From Litoditis marina (taxonomy: Eukaryota; Nematoda; Chromadorea; Rhabditida; Rhabditidae): a DNA stretch of 64,000 nt. The notes under the pieces were generated by a model. That model ran no database searches. It was not told the origin of the DNA and worked only from the letters and a program-made list of their open reading frames with translations. This document shows positions 10,153 to 23,140 of the stretch, in pieces. The stretch spans positions 46,929,597 through 46,993,596 of the forward strand of contig OZ038433.1 in NCBI GenBank assembly GCA_964036275.1, given 5' to 3'. Made by a program: the position numbers and the translations under genes. Numbering within the stretch: the first letter of the stretch is position 1; each line of letters begins with the position of its first letter.

Positions 10153-13100
10153 TTATGGCGGACTGTCACAACTGAGCAGTCGAGCAGAATCCGAGGACTG
10201 TCGAGAGTGCGATCTAGAAACACACAGAATTCGAATAATAAGAATGAAGCTCTAATAAACAAACTAGGCAGATTTAAGAAAGAAAGAATGGTCATCGATA
10301 TGTATTTCTAATTATTCATAGGAAAAATGCCCTGTGAAAATTTGTGAAACTCACTACTCGCGCGCTCATATCTGTTTGATGAAACGCGAAAACGAGAGAA
10401 ATAATCACTATTGCACGGGTAACATGCTGGTTATTAAGATTTCGCGTTTATTTCAAATGCACTGGGATTGAACGATTTCACTTATGTGATGAATGTGATA
10501 CATTTATCACATACCTCCTATACTTCTAAACTTCACTCATTTCCGATACAACATTGTCCAAAAGGTGAACTGTGAACCATTTAAAGGCTTCAATTATTTC
10601 TATCCATTTTTCTTCTCTTTCTCTGATGAGCGAGTGCCTCATTATTTGAATGTAGATAAATAAATGTGATGAATGTAACCGACCTTCTCAAGCCCTTCCC
10701 ATTTCCAACCGTGTTAGAGAGTGACGAATTGAAGAGGAGTGCCAACAGAACGAGGAATGCCCCAATGAGGAAGGGCGGACCCGGGATCAACTGCCAGTCG
10801 AACGCTGGCTTCACCGGCTAAAAACGGTGAATTCTATATCTAACCAGGTTGTTACCCTTTTTTTGATAACCTATTTTTCTGGTTACCTCCGTAGGTAACC
10901 GGTTGGTAACCTAAAATAAAAAACCGGTTAGTTGTATAAAATTCTATTCTACTGACGGAGACGGACACTTAAGAAACATCTAGTATATATTGATTGGTAC
11001 TTGATAACACAACGAAGATTGTATGGACGTAGAAGTTAATTGTTCAGACAATTCTGCGGATCTTGTGCAAGTTTCAACTTCTCTATGCAAAAAATGACCA
11101 CCGAAGTTATTTTGAAGAATGGCGAATGGTCACATTTTACATATGTGTAAAATATGAATTTTCTTGTTTCACGGGTTGTGAAATACTCTAATACTCATAA
11201 TAGTACAGAGTACGAACACGTACCCAAGCGGTGTCGTTCCTCCTTGGCGAGAGAACCTTCTCCGTCAACTGTACGGGTCGTATCCTGACAGCCGGGAACT
11301 GGTTGACTCCCATCTGAGCCCCCTCCCCATCATCCAAATCCACGTCACACAAATAGAAGATGAAGCCAAATAGGGCCGGGCCGAAACCTGGACATTTTCA
11401 AACTTGTATAAGAAATAAACAAGAAAACACTAACCAGACCAGATACAATAACTCGTGTGTTATGTACTGTAATGGAACAATATTACAATTGCAAAACAAA
11501 GATTCTCTATCAAAAGTAGGCAAATAACCCCGATTTTGGCCAAAACAGAGCCCTATTCTTGAATTTTCGTGGTCATCCTAACAACATTACTGGAATATGG
11601 GTTTGGAACACACGTCCTCCTTTAACTTAATATACTATTTTACACCTACCTTAATACATATCATTATAATATTCTTCATCTATACTTTTTCTAAAACATA
11701 TAACTTTAACATATTTAGAACGTGGAACTTCTTATTCACAGCCCTGACTAACCTTGACATAGCCCCCGTATTCCGGTGATAACCCCCTGCACGGTGCCCT
11801 GCTTATCCTTATCGGATATTATACTGACGTAGGCACTGATCGAGGGATACGTGATACTGCTCATGGCAGCCAGAATACCCGCTGTCCACATCATCCAGTA
11901 TCTGAACAGATCAACTATCAATCTCGTGATCTCGTGGACAATAAATTAATTAAGGAAAATACACCTCTTTTCACCTTGAGAATATTGGATCGGTAAAACT
12001 TTACTATTGCTTTGGCTCACTTTGCTATGATCATTCAAGTGATTCGCCAGAAAAATATGAAGCGATACCTTGGCCCTTGGAGTGAATTGATAATGTGAAA
12101 ATGATACGATCCCTTAATGTATGAGTAAGAGCTGAAAGTAATAACATAGAAAGAAAGGGTAAACTATTGAAATGGGAGCAAGAATCGAAAAATTATCAGA
12201 AAGTAATGTATAATCTCAGAACATAGCACTCACTGGGTACTCAGTCCATACCACGTCAGTTGAACCAATTGGAATGTGAGACCGAGTGTGATGGTATGCT
12301 TGGTTCCAAAATGATTGGTGAGGAAAAGGAGCATTCCTGAAAGAAGCAGAATGACTACACCACCGAATTAGTTTTAGTTATTGTGATCTAGTCCAATTTA
12401 AACACTAAAGAACAAACCCAGAAAACTAAATGTTTGAATTGAATTTTAGTGCGGTAGATGTAGAATTTAACTTAGATGTACCAACAGTGTACCTAACAAC
12501 GTAACGAATGTTAACATAACAAGTGTAAATAGCTTTCAAACACTAGCTATCAAAAACGGGGACAACTAAAAGTGATGAGAGAATACAAGCAAACAACTAA
12601 CCGGTCTGAGCAACAACGGAGAGAATACCCACAAGACCAATGAAAATAGCCACTGCCTCAGGCGAGAAACCAACCATCTGAACGGAAATTATTATTTTCA
12701 ATATTGAGTAATTCAGAGAGCAACGGGAGAACGGGACCATCACCCAGCCCGCGTTCCTTTCAACGTGACAACACAACGGAAATTGTCATTTCTTAAACAG
12801 GTTACAGTACAGTTCGGTGAACAAGGTCATACATTTGTTGATAGTTGATATTTTGGGAACATTGACTTTTTACCCCCCACCTTTCTGAATTTGTATTGCG
12901 TTTGGAGAATTGTAGTTTGACCCCCCCCCCCATACCCTAAATTTTTAAAACGACCCCCCCCCCATACCCTAAATGCTCAGCGTTTTGGGAAAAACGCAAA
13001 AACCCCCCTGTTTTTGGTCCGAAGATTTGAGCAACCCCCCCCCCCCCTCCAAAAATTGTCTGATTTAGCGATTTTCTAAATTAAGGGCAGAACCGCAAAA

Positions 13101-16100
13101 CCCCCTTATAATGGCTGAGGGGGAGGGCAAAACCCCCCTGTTTGAAAAAGTCACAACTCTGAGGCATTTAGGGTATGCCCCCCCCCCCCCCACCGGGGGG
13201 TTATAATTCAATTTATCACCTGCAATACAAAAGTTTGAGGGTGGGGGGTAAAAAGTAAACATTTCCGGTATGGAAGTTCAGACCCCCACTCGTTGAAGTT
13301 TGACCCCCCACCATTGAAGTTCTACCCCCCGCCCACCCAAGTGGGGGGGGGGGGTAAATAGTAAATGTCGAAGTTGAATTTTGAACCCCCCCCCCCCTCT
13401 CCTAGATTTTCAGGTTTTAGCTTGGGTGGGGGTTGAAGTGCTACGGGGGGGGGGGGGGGACTCAACTAAAGTGGGGGGCGATACTTCAAATTTCCCGATA
13501 TTTTTGTGAACGAACTTATAATAGTAATATCGGGTCATCGGAAAGAACTTGTTTATCTTTTTTTTACATTGGTTTTCCATACTTAGAAAACAAGGAAATT
13601 TCTAGATCTTCATCTTAACTGATAACTCGGAATCGCAGATTAGAGATAAGTCACGAGTCAAAGAATAATAAACTAAAACTGAAACCACGAACCAATTTCA
13701 GATAAACGAAGAAGCAGGAGAACTGGCCAGACTCCGGAAGATACGACAGAAACACGATTACGGCCAACTGCAGCACCTGCAAAATGAAAATGTATAAGAA
13801 AATTCTGAATTAAACAGAAACGAGAAACTAAAAAGCTATGACAATTGACCATCTTGCACACAACTCTTCAAAAAAACGTCGAAATAACACATTTACCTAC
13901 GTACATGTTCCATTGCACAATCCACAGAACTCTATCCTTGATTTATATGATATTTCGGTAAATTTTTCAATACCACAACTATATCTATCAGTAGATCAAA
14001 ACCCGTACCAGTTTGTCCTCCCACACAATGCGAAGTGTGGCGAATGGGTCGGTTTTTTCAAAAAACGTCGAAATAACAAAACAATATGTTCTTGACGCAC
14101 AACACTCAACACACCATTCCATTTCTTTGGAATTTTTGGAACATATTTGATATAATGAGCGCGTACAGAGTAAACTATACACTACATTGCTACATTCTAT
14201 TTTTATCTTCCATATCTCCATTTTCTCGTAATTGGAGTGCCACATAAACCAATGTGGAAAGACACGTGTTCAATCGCGAATAAACAATATTATTATTATT
14301 AATTATCCATTGATATTCAACAAAGGTGGGATATTGGCGGTTAGAGGGTATGAATAGTTGAACGTCCCCTACACAGAAAAAGCAAAGAAAGTATCTATGA
14401 GTAGATCAAAAACAACTTACCAGTTTGTCCTCCCATACAATGCGAAGTGTGGCGAATGGGTCGGCCGTCTGCCAGCTGATGACGTCACTGGGATTCCTTT
14501 TGGCGGGGAGGGACTCGGGCACACAGATCAGGATGAACAACACGTCCAAACAGGAGATGATCGTCGCCTGCAAGATAGAGAGAAAAATTGATACAAAGCT
14601 TTTACAAATAACAATATAGGAAAAAACCCAGACAACACAGGTTTCTTTATAAGGAGAAGCTGACAAGTTTCCAGATTCAAATAAACTTTTTCAGTAATTC
14701 AACATTAGTAAACATTGTATTGTTTAGATTTTTCCTCAAATTCAACAAATTCATAATGTAAAGTTTTACAGAACATAATGTACTCGAAAAATGCTGAACA
14801 ACTTTTATGTAACGGAAACGTAGAACGTACCAATAGAACGACAGCCCCATCGCCGTGTACCTCCGAGATATAGGCCCCCAGGGCGGGAGAAGTTACCAGG
14901 GACGCAGCGAAGGTGGCCGACACCAGGCCATAGGCTGCCGAACGATCCTGAAAATGTATTCATACAGTGACAACCATGACCGGCCCTTGCTTGTAACCTC
15001 ATTGAAATGTGAACAACAGAAGGTTAGCCGTTTAGAAATAGGCAAATTATGTACGATTGAAAGAATAGTGGGAGTAATAAGCATTTCGTTTACTGGTGTG
15101 TGGTAAGTGTTATTCACATTTAAATACCGCATTTGCATCAATACCAATGAAAACAGAGCAGAATTGTTGAAGTCTGATTTTGATCAGCTTTCAGATTTTC
15201 ATAACGAAAACTAACAATGGAGCAGAAATTTATCCTATACGCAAATTGTAAACTCTTCGAGTGAAAATGAAATTCGAGAACAATAGCTAACCTCTTTCTC
15301 GGTGATATCTGCCACATATGCGAGGACCACACTGAATGTTACTGAGAACAGGCCACTTATACTGAACAGAGCAAAATACCACCTGAAAATGACGGATAAT
15401 CGGAATCGCGTGTTACATATGAATGAAAACTGAAAACACACCAGCTTCACTAGAACTTATGTTTTGACTCGACACTCGAGTCGATAAAAATACAATTTAA
15501 AAAGTGAGAAAAAGTTTAAAGGATTACTCTTCATCGAGAATCAAGTCCTCATGATCAAGATCAAGCCATCGAGTCATGGACTCTAGCAATATTAGTTACA
15601 CTTTGTTTTAAAACTTTTGCCTACCAGGGACTAATCTTGAGACATGGGATGGGCATACATGTGCAGACGACAGTTATCACGAGGAACACCTTTCGTCCCC
15701 AGACATCCGATAAACCTCCTACCAGAGGGGCACTCAGGAAAGAGAGAATTCCCTGCAACTTATTCGATATTCACTAAATTCCCATATTATATTACAATCA
15801 GAATATTCAGAAACGAAAGAATTCCCTGGAAATCGTTCGATATTCACATCTGTCTGTACATTGGTATAAAAATTTGGCAAAAATGAAAAGGAAACTTCAT
15901 GTCAGAACACCATTGAAACTTCTAGAATGTCCAATTCTGACATTGTCACTGGGAGATGTTTCACCCAACATAGTGAAGCAGATACAACTCATACATCAGG
16001 TCTAGCCGGGGATTGAGCGAACGAGAGTAAATTATAGGTGAGAAACCCAAAAAACGGGCTACTTTTTCTCCAAAAACTAACATATTTGTCTATTTCTGAT

Positions 16101-17910
16101 TATCATTAAACTTCACGGGCTCAATTCTGAAAACGACAATTTTCTGTCGAATAGTCGAAAGAAGCAGCATGAACAGAAAAACCAACCTTTATACCCAACA
16201 CCAGTCCATTCATGAGAAACTTGTTTGTGGGGAAAGTGTCTGCCAGAACCTGCAACGAAGTGAAATTTCTCTTGTCTGATTTTCATTGTTTTTTTTTTCA
16301 TTCTTGGTTTAAATAGAACTAAAACAACTAAAGCCCCATACACTATGGAATTATAAAACATTGAACTCGAACACGATCAGTTTTCGACCAAGTTTGCAAA
16401 CGTACTTCAGCTGATTGGTGCTGACTTTATCGATGGGAAACAGTAAAGCGTTCAACATGTATGATACAGAAGAATGACTCATCATGAGTCATGAAATTTT
16501 TAACTTATGTTGATGAAACAGAGAAGGGATCATACCATTCAAAAAAGTAGTTTCAAGATCTTTAAGTGTGTGCTAAGTAAGGAATAAATCTGACCAGTAC
16601 TCACATTGATCACAGGAACAGTAAGAAGGCCCCAGGCAAAGTACTCGAGAAAAATGACCACTAATGCATGATATACAGAAGCCTCCTGAAATAACCGAAT
16701 TAACGCTACCTACCTAGAAGCAAAGCCTGCGCAGCCTGCCTATTATATTTATTCAAAGACTAACACCGACATGTTGGTACACTTAAACCGCAACTTATGA
16801 TGAACATTCTTCTTGAACCCAATATAAATGACTATGAGGCATACGTGAAATATTTTCACATTATCTCATTATCGCAGGCGCACAAATACTTACTTCACTA
16901 ATTTGTTCATTTCGCTTGGGGATAGATCGAATTTTATAGAATCATAAACATATATATTCTTAAACTAGTACGAATATTACATTTTTCCATACAACAATCA
17001 ACGGGGGGGGCGAGAATTGTGATAATTTTTAATTTCCTACCGCACGCATTTTGCTGTCCTTCAGTTTTGCAGATTTTCTCCGCCCGAATGCAAGTGATGC
17101 CAACGAACGGCTAGTTCGCAACATCGTGCTCTGGCTCTGAAAAAAAAACGAAAAAATAGACACTGATCAGATCTAATCAGTTATTCAAGCATGTGGTGAA
17201 ACAAGTATTTATATATTTTTCCTGGCTCTGAAGAATATATGAGACACTGAACTGCATGTGCATCATAAATAGGCAAATTTTTCCCAGTTTGACGAAGAGG
17301 AAGAGAGATCCGGTATTTACCAACTGTCCTGACTAGTTGCACAATGTTACTGGAAGAAGAAATTATCCCCATATTAAGAGTGAACTAATATACGGCCTAA
17401 GCAGCTAGATATTGGAAGACTTCGACTCATAACGTTATTATAAATGTAGAGGCAATCGAGGTTGAAAAAAAACTAATACGATAAGAACTAACCTCTAAAC
17501 TGGAAATGGTTGTGGATGATGACGATGAACTGTGTAGATCACACTTCGGAGAAAAGTCCTGAAACCAGGTAACATAAAGAGCGAGGAATTAGTTACATAA
17601 TGAAGCAAATATATCCTGAGGACGGGTTTGTTTTCTTGAACTAAAAAAACTTTCAATAGGTGATATATGTCCGCCGGAACTCAATAATTAGGAAAAATCG
17701 ATGAACTGCGGGGGAAGCAAGCAGATTACCGAAGAACCCAGGTTTCTAAACAGAACCTAATTACCTTTGGTACATTGATAACAGCAAAAATACACATTTA
17801 AGGTTCAAAATACATCGAAAAGAAGATGATAGATCATATCGCTTATCAACAACAGGATTTACCTTAAAAGCGGGATCAATCGATTTGCTTGATGAAACAG
17901 CGGATCTCAT
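10153..17910 (-). CDS. MFSD14: MFSD14/HIAT1-like major facilitator transporter, complete, 16 exons
   Basis: This is a predicted 12-helix membrane transporter of the MFSD14 (hippocampus abundant transcript) family, reported in animals on Golgi/endosomal membranes; the substrate is not evident. Exons: 17863-17910, 17493-17558, 17041-17136, 16605-16685, 16187-16249, 15625-15752, 15292-15382, 14831-14947, 14421-14567, 13693-13776, 12602-12677, 12234-12336, 11753-11901, 11224-11387, 10684-10817 and 10153-10213. All phases agree, giving about 535 residues, slightly longer than the human ~490. Family signatures in order: VYHALVVIFLEYFAWGLL, FLSAPLVGGLSDVWGRK, FSVVLAYVADITEKE, AYGLVSATFAASLVTSPA, VPESLP, FLSYLPESGQFSCFF, WMMWTAGILAAMSSITYPS, FGPALFGFIFYL and IPGPPFLIGA. 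The first exon (MRSAVSSSKSID) and the Ser-rich tail are hydrophilic, so the chosen start is less certain than the core. Confidence 0.93.
10840..10930. repeat. Degenerate AACCGGTTACC repeat
   Basis: Runs of GGTTACC, GGTAACC and AACCGGTT occur in the MFSD14 intron just before exon 10684-10817. The family is as at 5330-5462. Confidence 0.5.
12860..13480. repeat. Degenerate tandem poly-C/poly-G tract in an MFSD14 intron
   Basis: About 600 bp is punctuated by 6-14-base C runs, switching to G runs after about 13190, with intervening words such as GAAGTT(C/T)TACC and CCATACCCTAAAT. It lies between exons 13693-13776 and 12602-12677. The runs meet the simple pattern for G-quadruplexes on one strand and i-motifs on the other. 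Run lengths may be assembly-sensitive. Confidence 0.8.
13988..14060 (-). pseudogene. Partial duplicate of MFSD14 exon 14421-14567
   Basis: These bases repeat the 3' end of the exon (DPFATLRIVWEDKL) and its GT donor with few changes. The match to 14401-14464 also covers the adjoining GTAGATCAAAA intron word. The upstream half of the exon is missing and the frame runs into poly-T, so it is a dead partial copy inside the next intron. Confidence 0.8.
14150..14305 (+). mobile_element. Retroposon-like 3' end, AATAAA plus short tandem tail
   Basis: It shares TTTTTATCTTC, TCTCCATTTT, ATTGGAGTGCCACATA and GTGTTCAATCGCGAATAAACA with 58715-58845, and in part with 61963-62035 (minus). It ends in (ATT)n. 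A common 3' end with AATAAA and a simple-repeat tail suggests a non-LTR element or SINE. No reverse transcriptase is visible. Confidence 0.6.
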
Positions 17911-19505
17911 TCCCAACAGGATAGCATAGCCCTATCCTAAAAGCGGCGCCACGAAACACGTTGCAGATGAAATCGCAACGCAAGAGTATGCGCCGAGAGA
18001 TGACCACCGCCTGGAAGGTCAATCCGCATGATGAAACGCACACAATCTGATTAGGAAGATACAAGAACAACAACATAATCAACGGTTGCTAATTTTTTGT
18101 GGGACAACACCGAGAAGGTTATGAAGAAGAAAAAACATTAATTTCGTAAGCAACCAACCACGTAACCAGTTTGTACTCAAACTAACTTGTTCAGATCAGC
18201 CCTTACCTAACGTTCAACAACTATACGAGTGAAAAGGATGAAAGCAAACAATGTAAACATGCTGAATGGTTTCATCGATGAAATGAAAAACAAATTATGA
18301 GTGTCCCTCGCCCAAAAAAATAATAAAACGAACACCTATTGAGACGACAAAAGCGTTGCTCTCTGTTTACGCAAGCGATCCAGCAGGTCGTAGTTACTTA
18401 TTATTGTAAATTGAAACATTTGGGCAATGTAATCAATTGAACGTAGACGCATCATTGAATTTTTCTTGTTGTGTCCCAGAAAAAGTATAGATCGATAATA
18501 TTTTCTAGTTGTGAATGTGGTCTGAACTAATTTTGTCAATATTCAACGCTGAACAGTCCCTATTATAGTTGTTATTTCATTCTAAAACATTATTTGTACA
18601 CAGTTCTTATTATTTTTAACAAAATGTTCTGAGAGCGCTGCTAATTTACATGAATTTCCGGATAAAAAATATAACAAAACTATTTACACCACTTGTTATA
18701 TATCACGATCAGATCGATCAAGAATGAGAGAAAGCGTTTGAATTTTGTTCGCGTAGAGCCGTATCTGAGAGATACTATTGTGAATATAATGTACTCATAG
18801 TCTGTTTCACACGCGCATGCGCTTCTACAGTATGATGTATCGAGTTGGAGCAATCAATGATCTGGTGACATCTTTTAGTAACTCTTTAAAACGTTGTGAT
18901 TTTAGATGTGTTTTTGCTTATTCTACTTTCTCTTACAACTGGTACTCAAAAAACAATGCTAATCACGATTCTTGCTTTTTCTCAGGTTACTTCAGTAGGT
19001 AACCGGTTTTAGGTTACCTACCGGTTACCTGAGGCAACCTGAGAAAAGGGTTACCAAAAACCTGTTAGGTTAAAATCTCCTTCAACCGTTTTGATATTTC
19101 TATGCCTCACGTTCCATGAAAACCTTTTCGTGTGCTCATGAAAGTCATTCGAATGTTTCTGCTTACATAAGTCAAGGCGTGACCATCGCCAATCTGTACG
19201 TTACGTCATCTTGCATTTCAAACTAATACAACAATAAATTGTTTTTGCCGAAAAGCGTATCCATCAAAAACATGATTTCAGTGAATAGTCGTTTTCTCCC
19301 TCATTAAATTCATCCAAATTCTATTTCACAGTGAGATTGCCAATTTTCATCTAACCGGCCTTTGGTGATCTTCTTCAGGTCAAATTAGCTTGGAGTAGCC
19401 TGTATAACCCTATTTGAGTTTTGCTCAAGCAGCTTCCACGGTGTTTGAGCATACCTATTTACAGATTTACACTATGAATTGGAGTTAAATTGAAGCGAAT
19501 AATAG
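17911..19505. other. Intergenic stretch between MFSD14 and LZIC
   Basis: The two genes diverge from here, so promoters of both should lie within it. Only short AT-rich ORFs and the AACCGGTTACC block at 18985-19075 are seen. No exon joins MFSD14 or LZIC in phase, and I recognise no core promoter element. Confidence 0.5.
18985..19075. repeat. Degenerate AACCGGTTACC repeat
   Basis: GGTTACC, CAGGTTAC and AACCGGTT words recur, with inverted pairs. The family is as at 5330-5462. Confidence 0.5.
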
Positions 19506-19525
19506 TTGTAGTTATTCCAGTGTCC
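19506..19525 (+). promoter_or_regulatory. Probable spliced-leader acceptor of LZIC
   Basis: TTATTCCAG ends 5 bases before the LZIC ATG at 19526, and no coding exon lies upstream. This fits trans-splicing at a short 5' leader. Confidence 0.55.
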
Positions 19526-20983
19526 ATGTCGGAAACAGATGTAGAGTTGATTGCCCGAATTCATAAGCAGTTGGATCGACTGCTGCAACAACTAAAGGAC
19601 ATTGAGGAGGAACGGTTCGGTTTTCTACGAAACACTCAAGTGCGGTTATACTAGCAGTAACTGAATATGGGACGTAAATAGTTGGGAAAACACCAGTTGA
19701 TCACTTCAGAGTTGTAGTTTCTAGAACTAGGATGGCTTTTACATGATCAGAGTACGGTTGTTAATCGAGTTTGAAATTTCGAGTTTTCGAGTTTCGAGTT
19801 TTTCGAGTTTTGGGAAAAAACGAGTTTTTCGAGTTTCGAGTTATTCGAGTTTTGGGAATTTCGAGTTTTTCGAGTTCGAGTTTTCAGCGTTTCAAAAAAA
19901 ACGAGTTTTCGAGTTTCGAGTTGAACTCGAAAAACTCGATTTTCGAGTTTCGAGTTTGGTCGTTAAGTTTTAGGATTTTATCGAGCTAAACAAATAAGAA
20001 TTTTTTGAGAAATTCTGATTTATTTCACATGATTATGCGAGAATCGTGAAAAAAGAAGCATTTCAAGTTGGAAATAGCAAAAAAAGTGCTCTGAAACGCT
20101 CATTCGTCCATTATTTCTGACTTGACTTGGGACGAGGCCAAACTCGAAACTCGAAAACTCGAACTTTTCGGGTTTCAAAAATTTCGAGTTTTTCGAGTTT
20201 CGAGTTTGGAGAAAAACCGAGTTTTTCGAGTTTCGAGTTATTTCGATTTTTTTCGAAATTCGAGTTTGGCTTTAACAATCCTAGATCAGAGTGACCACAT
20301 ATTTCACCTGTAGCACATAGGTACTGCCATGATCATCCAAAGATCAGAATACACACAACAGCCAAATTACGACAGCGTAAACATCGTATGACGTATAGTC
20401 AGAACCATGCGCTTACGGACATTTACGGTAGAAATTTGAAATCCCCCCTCAGGTTTTTGCAATGAGATGTAAGGTTTCTTTGCAGCTTCCTACACACATA
20501 AACACATAGAATTTCAAACGATGAACACTGTTCTCAATAAGTTTGTATCTCTATTCGAAAACATAGATTAGGAAGTCCGAACATATACTGTAAGTGTCTA
20601 CGAATAGGTGAGAGGAAGTATATAACTAGTTAGAGAAATGGGAAATTGAGTAAAAACATTCCTTCAATTGTTTTGATATATTTGTATCTCTCACTTTCCA
20701 AAAAAATCGTTTTCGTGCTCATCAAAGTCACTCAAATGTTTCTGCAAGGCGTGACCATTACTAGCGTTATGCGCCCTGCCCAAGCTTCAAACTAATAAAT
20801 AACAGTAAGTTGTTGTTGTTGTCGAAAAGTGTATATTCCATAAAAACATGATTTCAGTGAATCGTTGACAGAAGATGAGTATGAGGAGCTACATGCAGAC
20901 ACAGTGGAACAGTTGAAGGTAGTTTGTGTTAGAAGCAAGAGAAGGAGGGATAGAGAGAGAGTGAACGAGAGAGAGCGAGAGAT

Positions 20984-21014
<31 letters not shown>

Positions 21015-23005
21015 AAGAGATAGAGGGAGAGAGAAAGAGAGGGAGAGAGACATTGAAGAAGATGGAGAGAGATGAATACAGAGACATAAAGAGAGATAAA
21101 TAAAGATTGCGAGAAAGAAAGAAAGAGTGTGAGGAAAATAGAAATAGTGAGAGATACAAAAAACGAGAGAAAAAGAGATAGAAAGCGACACAGAGAGCGA
21201 CACAGAGAGAAAGAAATAGAGAAAGATAGAGGAAAAAAGGGTATCCAATTGAAAATTCTCATTCAGGAGATGAACGCGACGCTGGAGAAGTTGCAAGAGG
21301 GAAGTGTGTCTGTGGTCGATGAACTATCTGCCGCAAAGATGGTGAGACGCATATTTTTTTGTAAAACCAGGGATGGAGTACAATTGAAACCTTCCTGATT
21401 ATAATAGACTGTAATAATTTGGTTTCCTTCTGTAGATCTGCGCGAGTGTGTGGAATATAGTATACATACTTGAACGGTTTGAGCATAAAAATGCCCATAA
21501 ATTACGCCAATAGTCTTCGATTAGCGAATACAAAAGCAAAAGAGTGTGTAGGTCATGAGAACGCAGACAGTTTGAGGCAATCTGCGTCTCTCTGACCTGC
21601 ACACTCTCTCGTCAAGGCCGCTACAAAATTGGCTTGTCATTGGGCTGGTAATTGCCCGATTGGTACTCAGAACTACCGGCGCTATATTTCTGCGATTGCC
21701 CAGCTACAAAATCGAGACAGAATGTAGGTCAACGAGGTCGCAGACATCTGCGTCTCTCTGACCTGCACACTCTCTCGTGGGAGTCGCTACAAAAATGGCT
21801 TGTGAGCTGGAAATGGTCTGAGTACAGTTAGATGTTTTTGGCGTTGCGTGTCAACCGTGGCTGTATTATCACCCATATCGATGTTTATCCGGGGTTCTCT
21901 TCGATTTTCCAGTTCGCTGCTGTCCAGTCCAAGTGGACCGCAAAACATCTTGTACGATCATGTTGAAAAGCCTTGCACAAATTGTTCTTCCGCCTAGTTA
22001 TATTCTATTGTGAAACAATGACGGCATTTTTGGATAGTATGACAAATCCTTGCGAATCCCATGAGATAACCTCATAAAGAAGATCTCAACGTCTCATCAA
22101 CTTATGGTGAGAGTCCATCTGTGATATGCCCCACCATTGTAAGCCTTCAAGTGATTTACGACTCTCAATGAACTTATGACCAGAATCGTTATACTGGAAG
22201 TTGGATAGTCATGTGGAGATATCATTGTAATGAGGCATCGTGCACTTTGTGTTTGCACGTTTCTGAATTCTGCTGTGTTTAACATGTTTCACGTGACGGT
22301 GCAATTGATATACTTCTTGTATAATGAATCCCATTCATTTGCAGGCGGTACGTGCCGCGATCGCCGGGTCCTTCCGTTCGGCCGAAATTCTGTCCCTCCT
22401 CGCCAAGAAGGAACCGGCCGCCATCCGACAAAAGTTGATAGTGGTCAGCATGAACTAGAATTGTTGAAAATATGCAAAAGTTCAAAACTCGAAAGTACGA
22501 AATTTTGAGCTCTCTTAGCAGAAACATTAAACTGCAGTGAAAGAAGTACTCTTTCAACACTGTGGTTTTTAGTTCATAATTGAAGAAGAACTTTATTTGA
22601 ACCTATTCTCAAAAATGACTAGAAAACTGACATAAAACGTGAAAAAACTCAATCTTTTGTTATTTTCCCGTTTTTGCGTATATTTCACACTTTCTCTTTC
22701 AGTGTTTTCCAGCGTACTTGCTTACCTGTTTCACTCTACCTTTCATTAGTTAACTATTTTCAACTATATTTTCTGTTCTCACTGCAGTTTTTCAGTTGGA
22801 GCGGGACTTTGCTGCCAAAAGAATACGACCCGAGGAGTACAAAACTCACAAAACCGAGGCCCTTTCTGCTCTACAAAAGCTGAAGGAACCCCTAACTGCC
22901 GACGAACTCTCAATTCTCCACTCGAAGGAAACGCCATCATTTGATCTACTAGCTGCCACCTCCACACGTACTTGTAACGAAACGGTTGTCAGCAATTTGA
23001 AATGA
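19526..23005 (+). CDS. LZIC: LZIC (leucine zipper and ICAT domain protein), complete, 5 exons
   Basis: LZIC pairs an N-terminal coiled coil with an ICAT-like beta-catenin-interacting C-terminal domain; its cellular role is poorly defined. Exons: 19526-19614, 20858-20918, 21267-21341, 22345-22443 and 22796-23005. They give about 177 residues, against 190 in human. Matching blocks in order: IHKQLDRLLQQLKDIEE, DEYEELHADTVEQL, MNATLEKL, VDELSAAK, AVRAAIAGSF, LLAKKEPAAIRQKL, ERDFAAKR, KTEALSALQKLKEPLTADE. The coiled coil is about residues 5-60 and the ICAT-like region about 110-165. Exon 1 uses a weak donor (CG|GTTCGG). The exon 4 donor may be at 22441 or 22444; both keep frame. Introns hold a CGAG-repeat block, a GA tract and a MITE B copy. 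Confidence 0.93.
19770..20275. repeat. Two blocks of TTCGAGTTTTTCGAG minisatellite in LZIC intron 1
   Basis: Blocks at 19770-19960 and 20140-20275 are built of CGAGTTTCGAG and CGAGTTTTTCGAG words, which are partly palindromic because CTCGAAAACTCG is their complement. About 180 bp of ordinary AT-rich DNA separates them. Confidence 0.85.
20937..21240. repeat. Imperfect (GA)n tract
   Basis: About 300 bp of GAGA interrupted by A, C and T in LZIC intron 2. The long Ser/Leu-rich and Arg/Glu-rich ORFs here are repeat artefacts. Confidence 0.9.
21540..21800. repeat. Repeat family D, two adjacent copies
   Basis: Both 21540-21655 and 21715-21800 contain GAGTGTGTAGGTCA-like and CTGCGTCTCTCTGACCTGCA words, then CACTCTCTCGT. 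They are related to 1938-2050. They lie in LZIC intron 3. Confidence 0.55.
22189..22326. repeat. MITE family B copy 2
   Basis: A reversed copy (TTTCTGAATTCTGCTGTG, AACATGTTTCACGTGACGG) ends 18 bp upstream of LZIC exon 4. Confidence 0.7.
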
Positions 23006-23011
23006 AAATAT

Positions 23012-23140
23012 AGCTCAACTGTCAGTCAATCGCACAGTCACGTGAAACATGTTAAACACAGCAGAACTCAGCAACTTGCAATGAAAATTCGAATGCTGAC
23101 TTCACGTGACTATCCAATATATTTTTAGTATAGTTGATGT
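23012..23140. repeat. MITE family B copy 3
   Basis: GTCAGTCAATCGCACAGTCA to CACGTGACTATCC. It starts about 7 bp after the LZIC stop codon, so it is likely part of the 3' UTR. Confidence 0.7.

Noticed and set aside
20792..21296. Ser/Leu-rich ORFs of 135 and 156 codons (minus)
   Set aside because: They are translations of an imperfect GA/CT tract in an LZIC intron, open in several frames at once.
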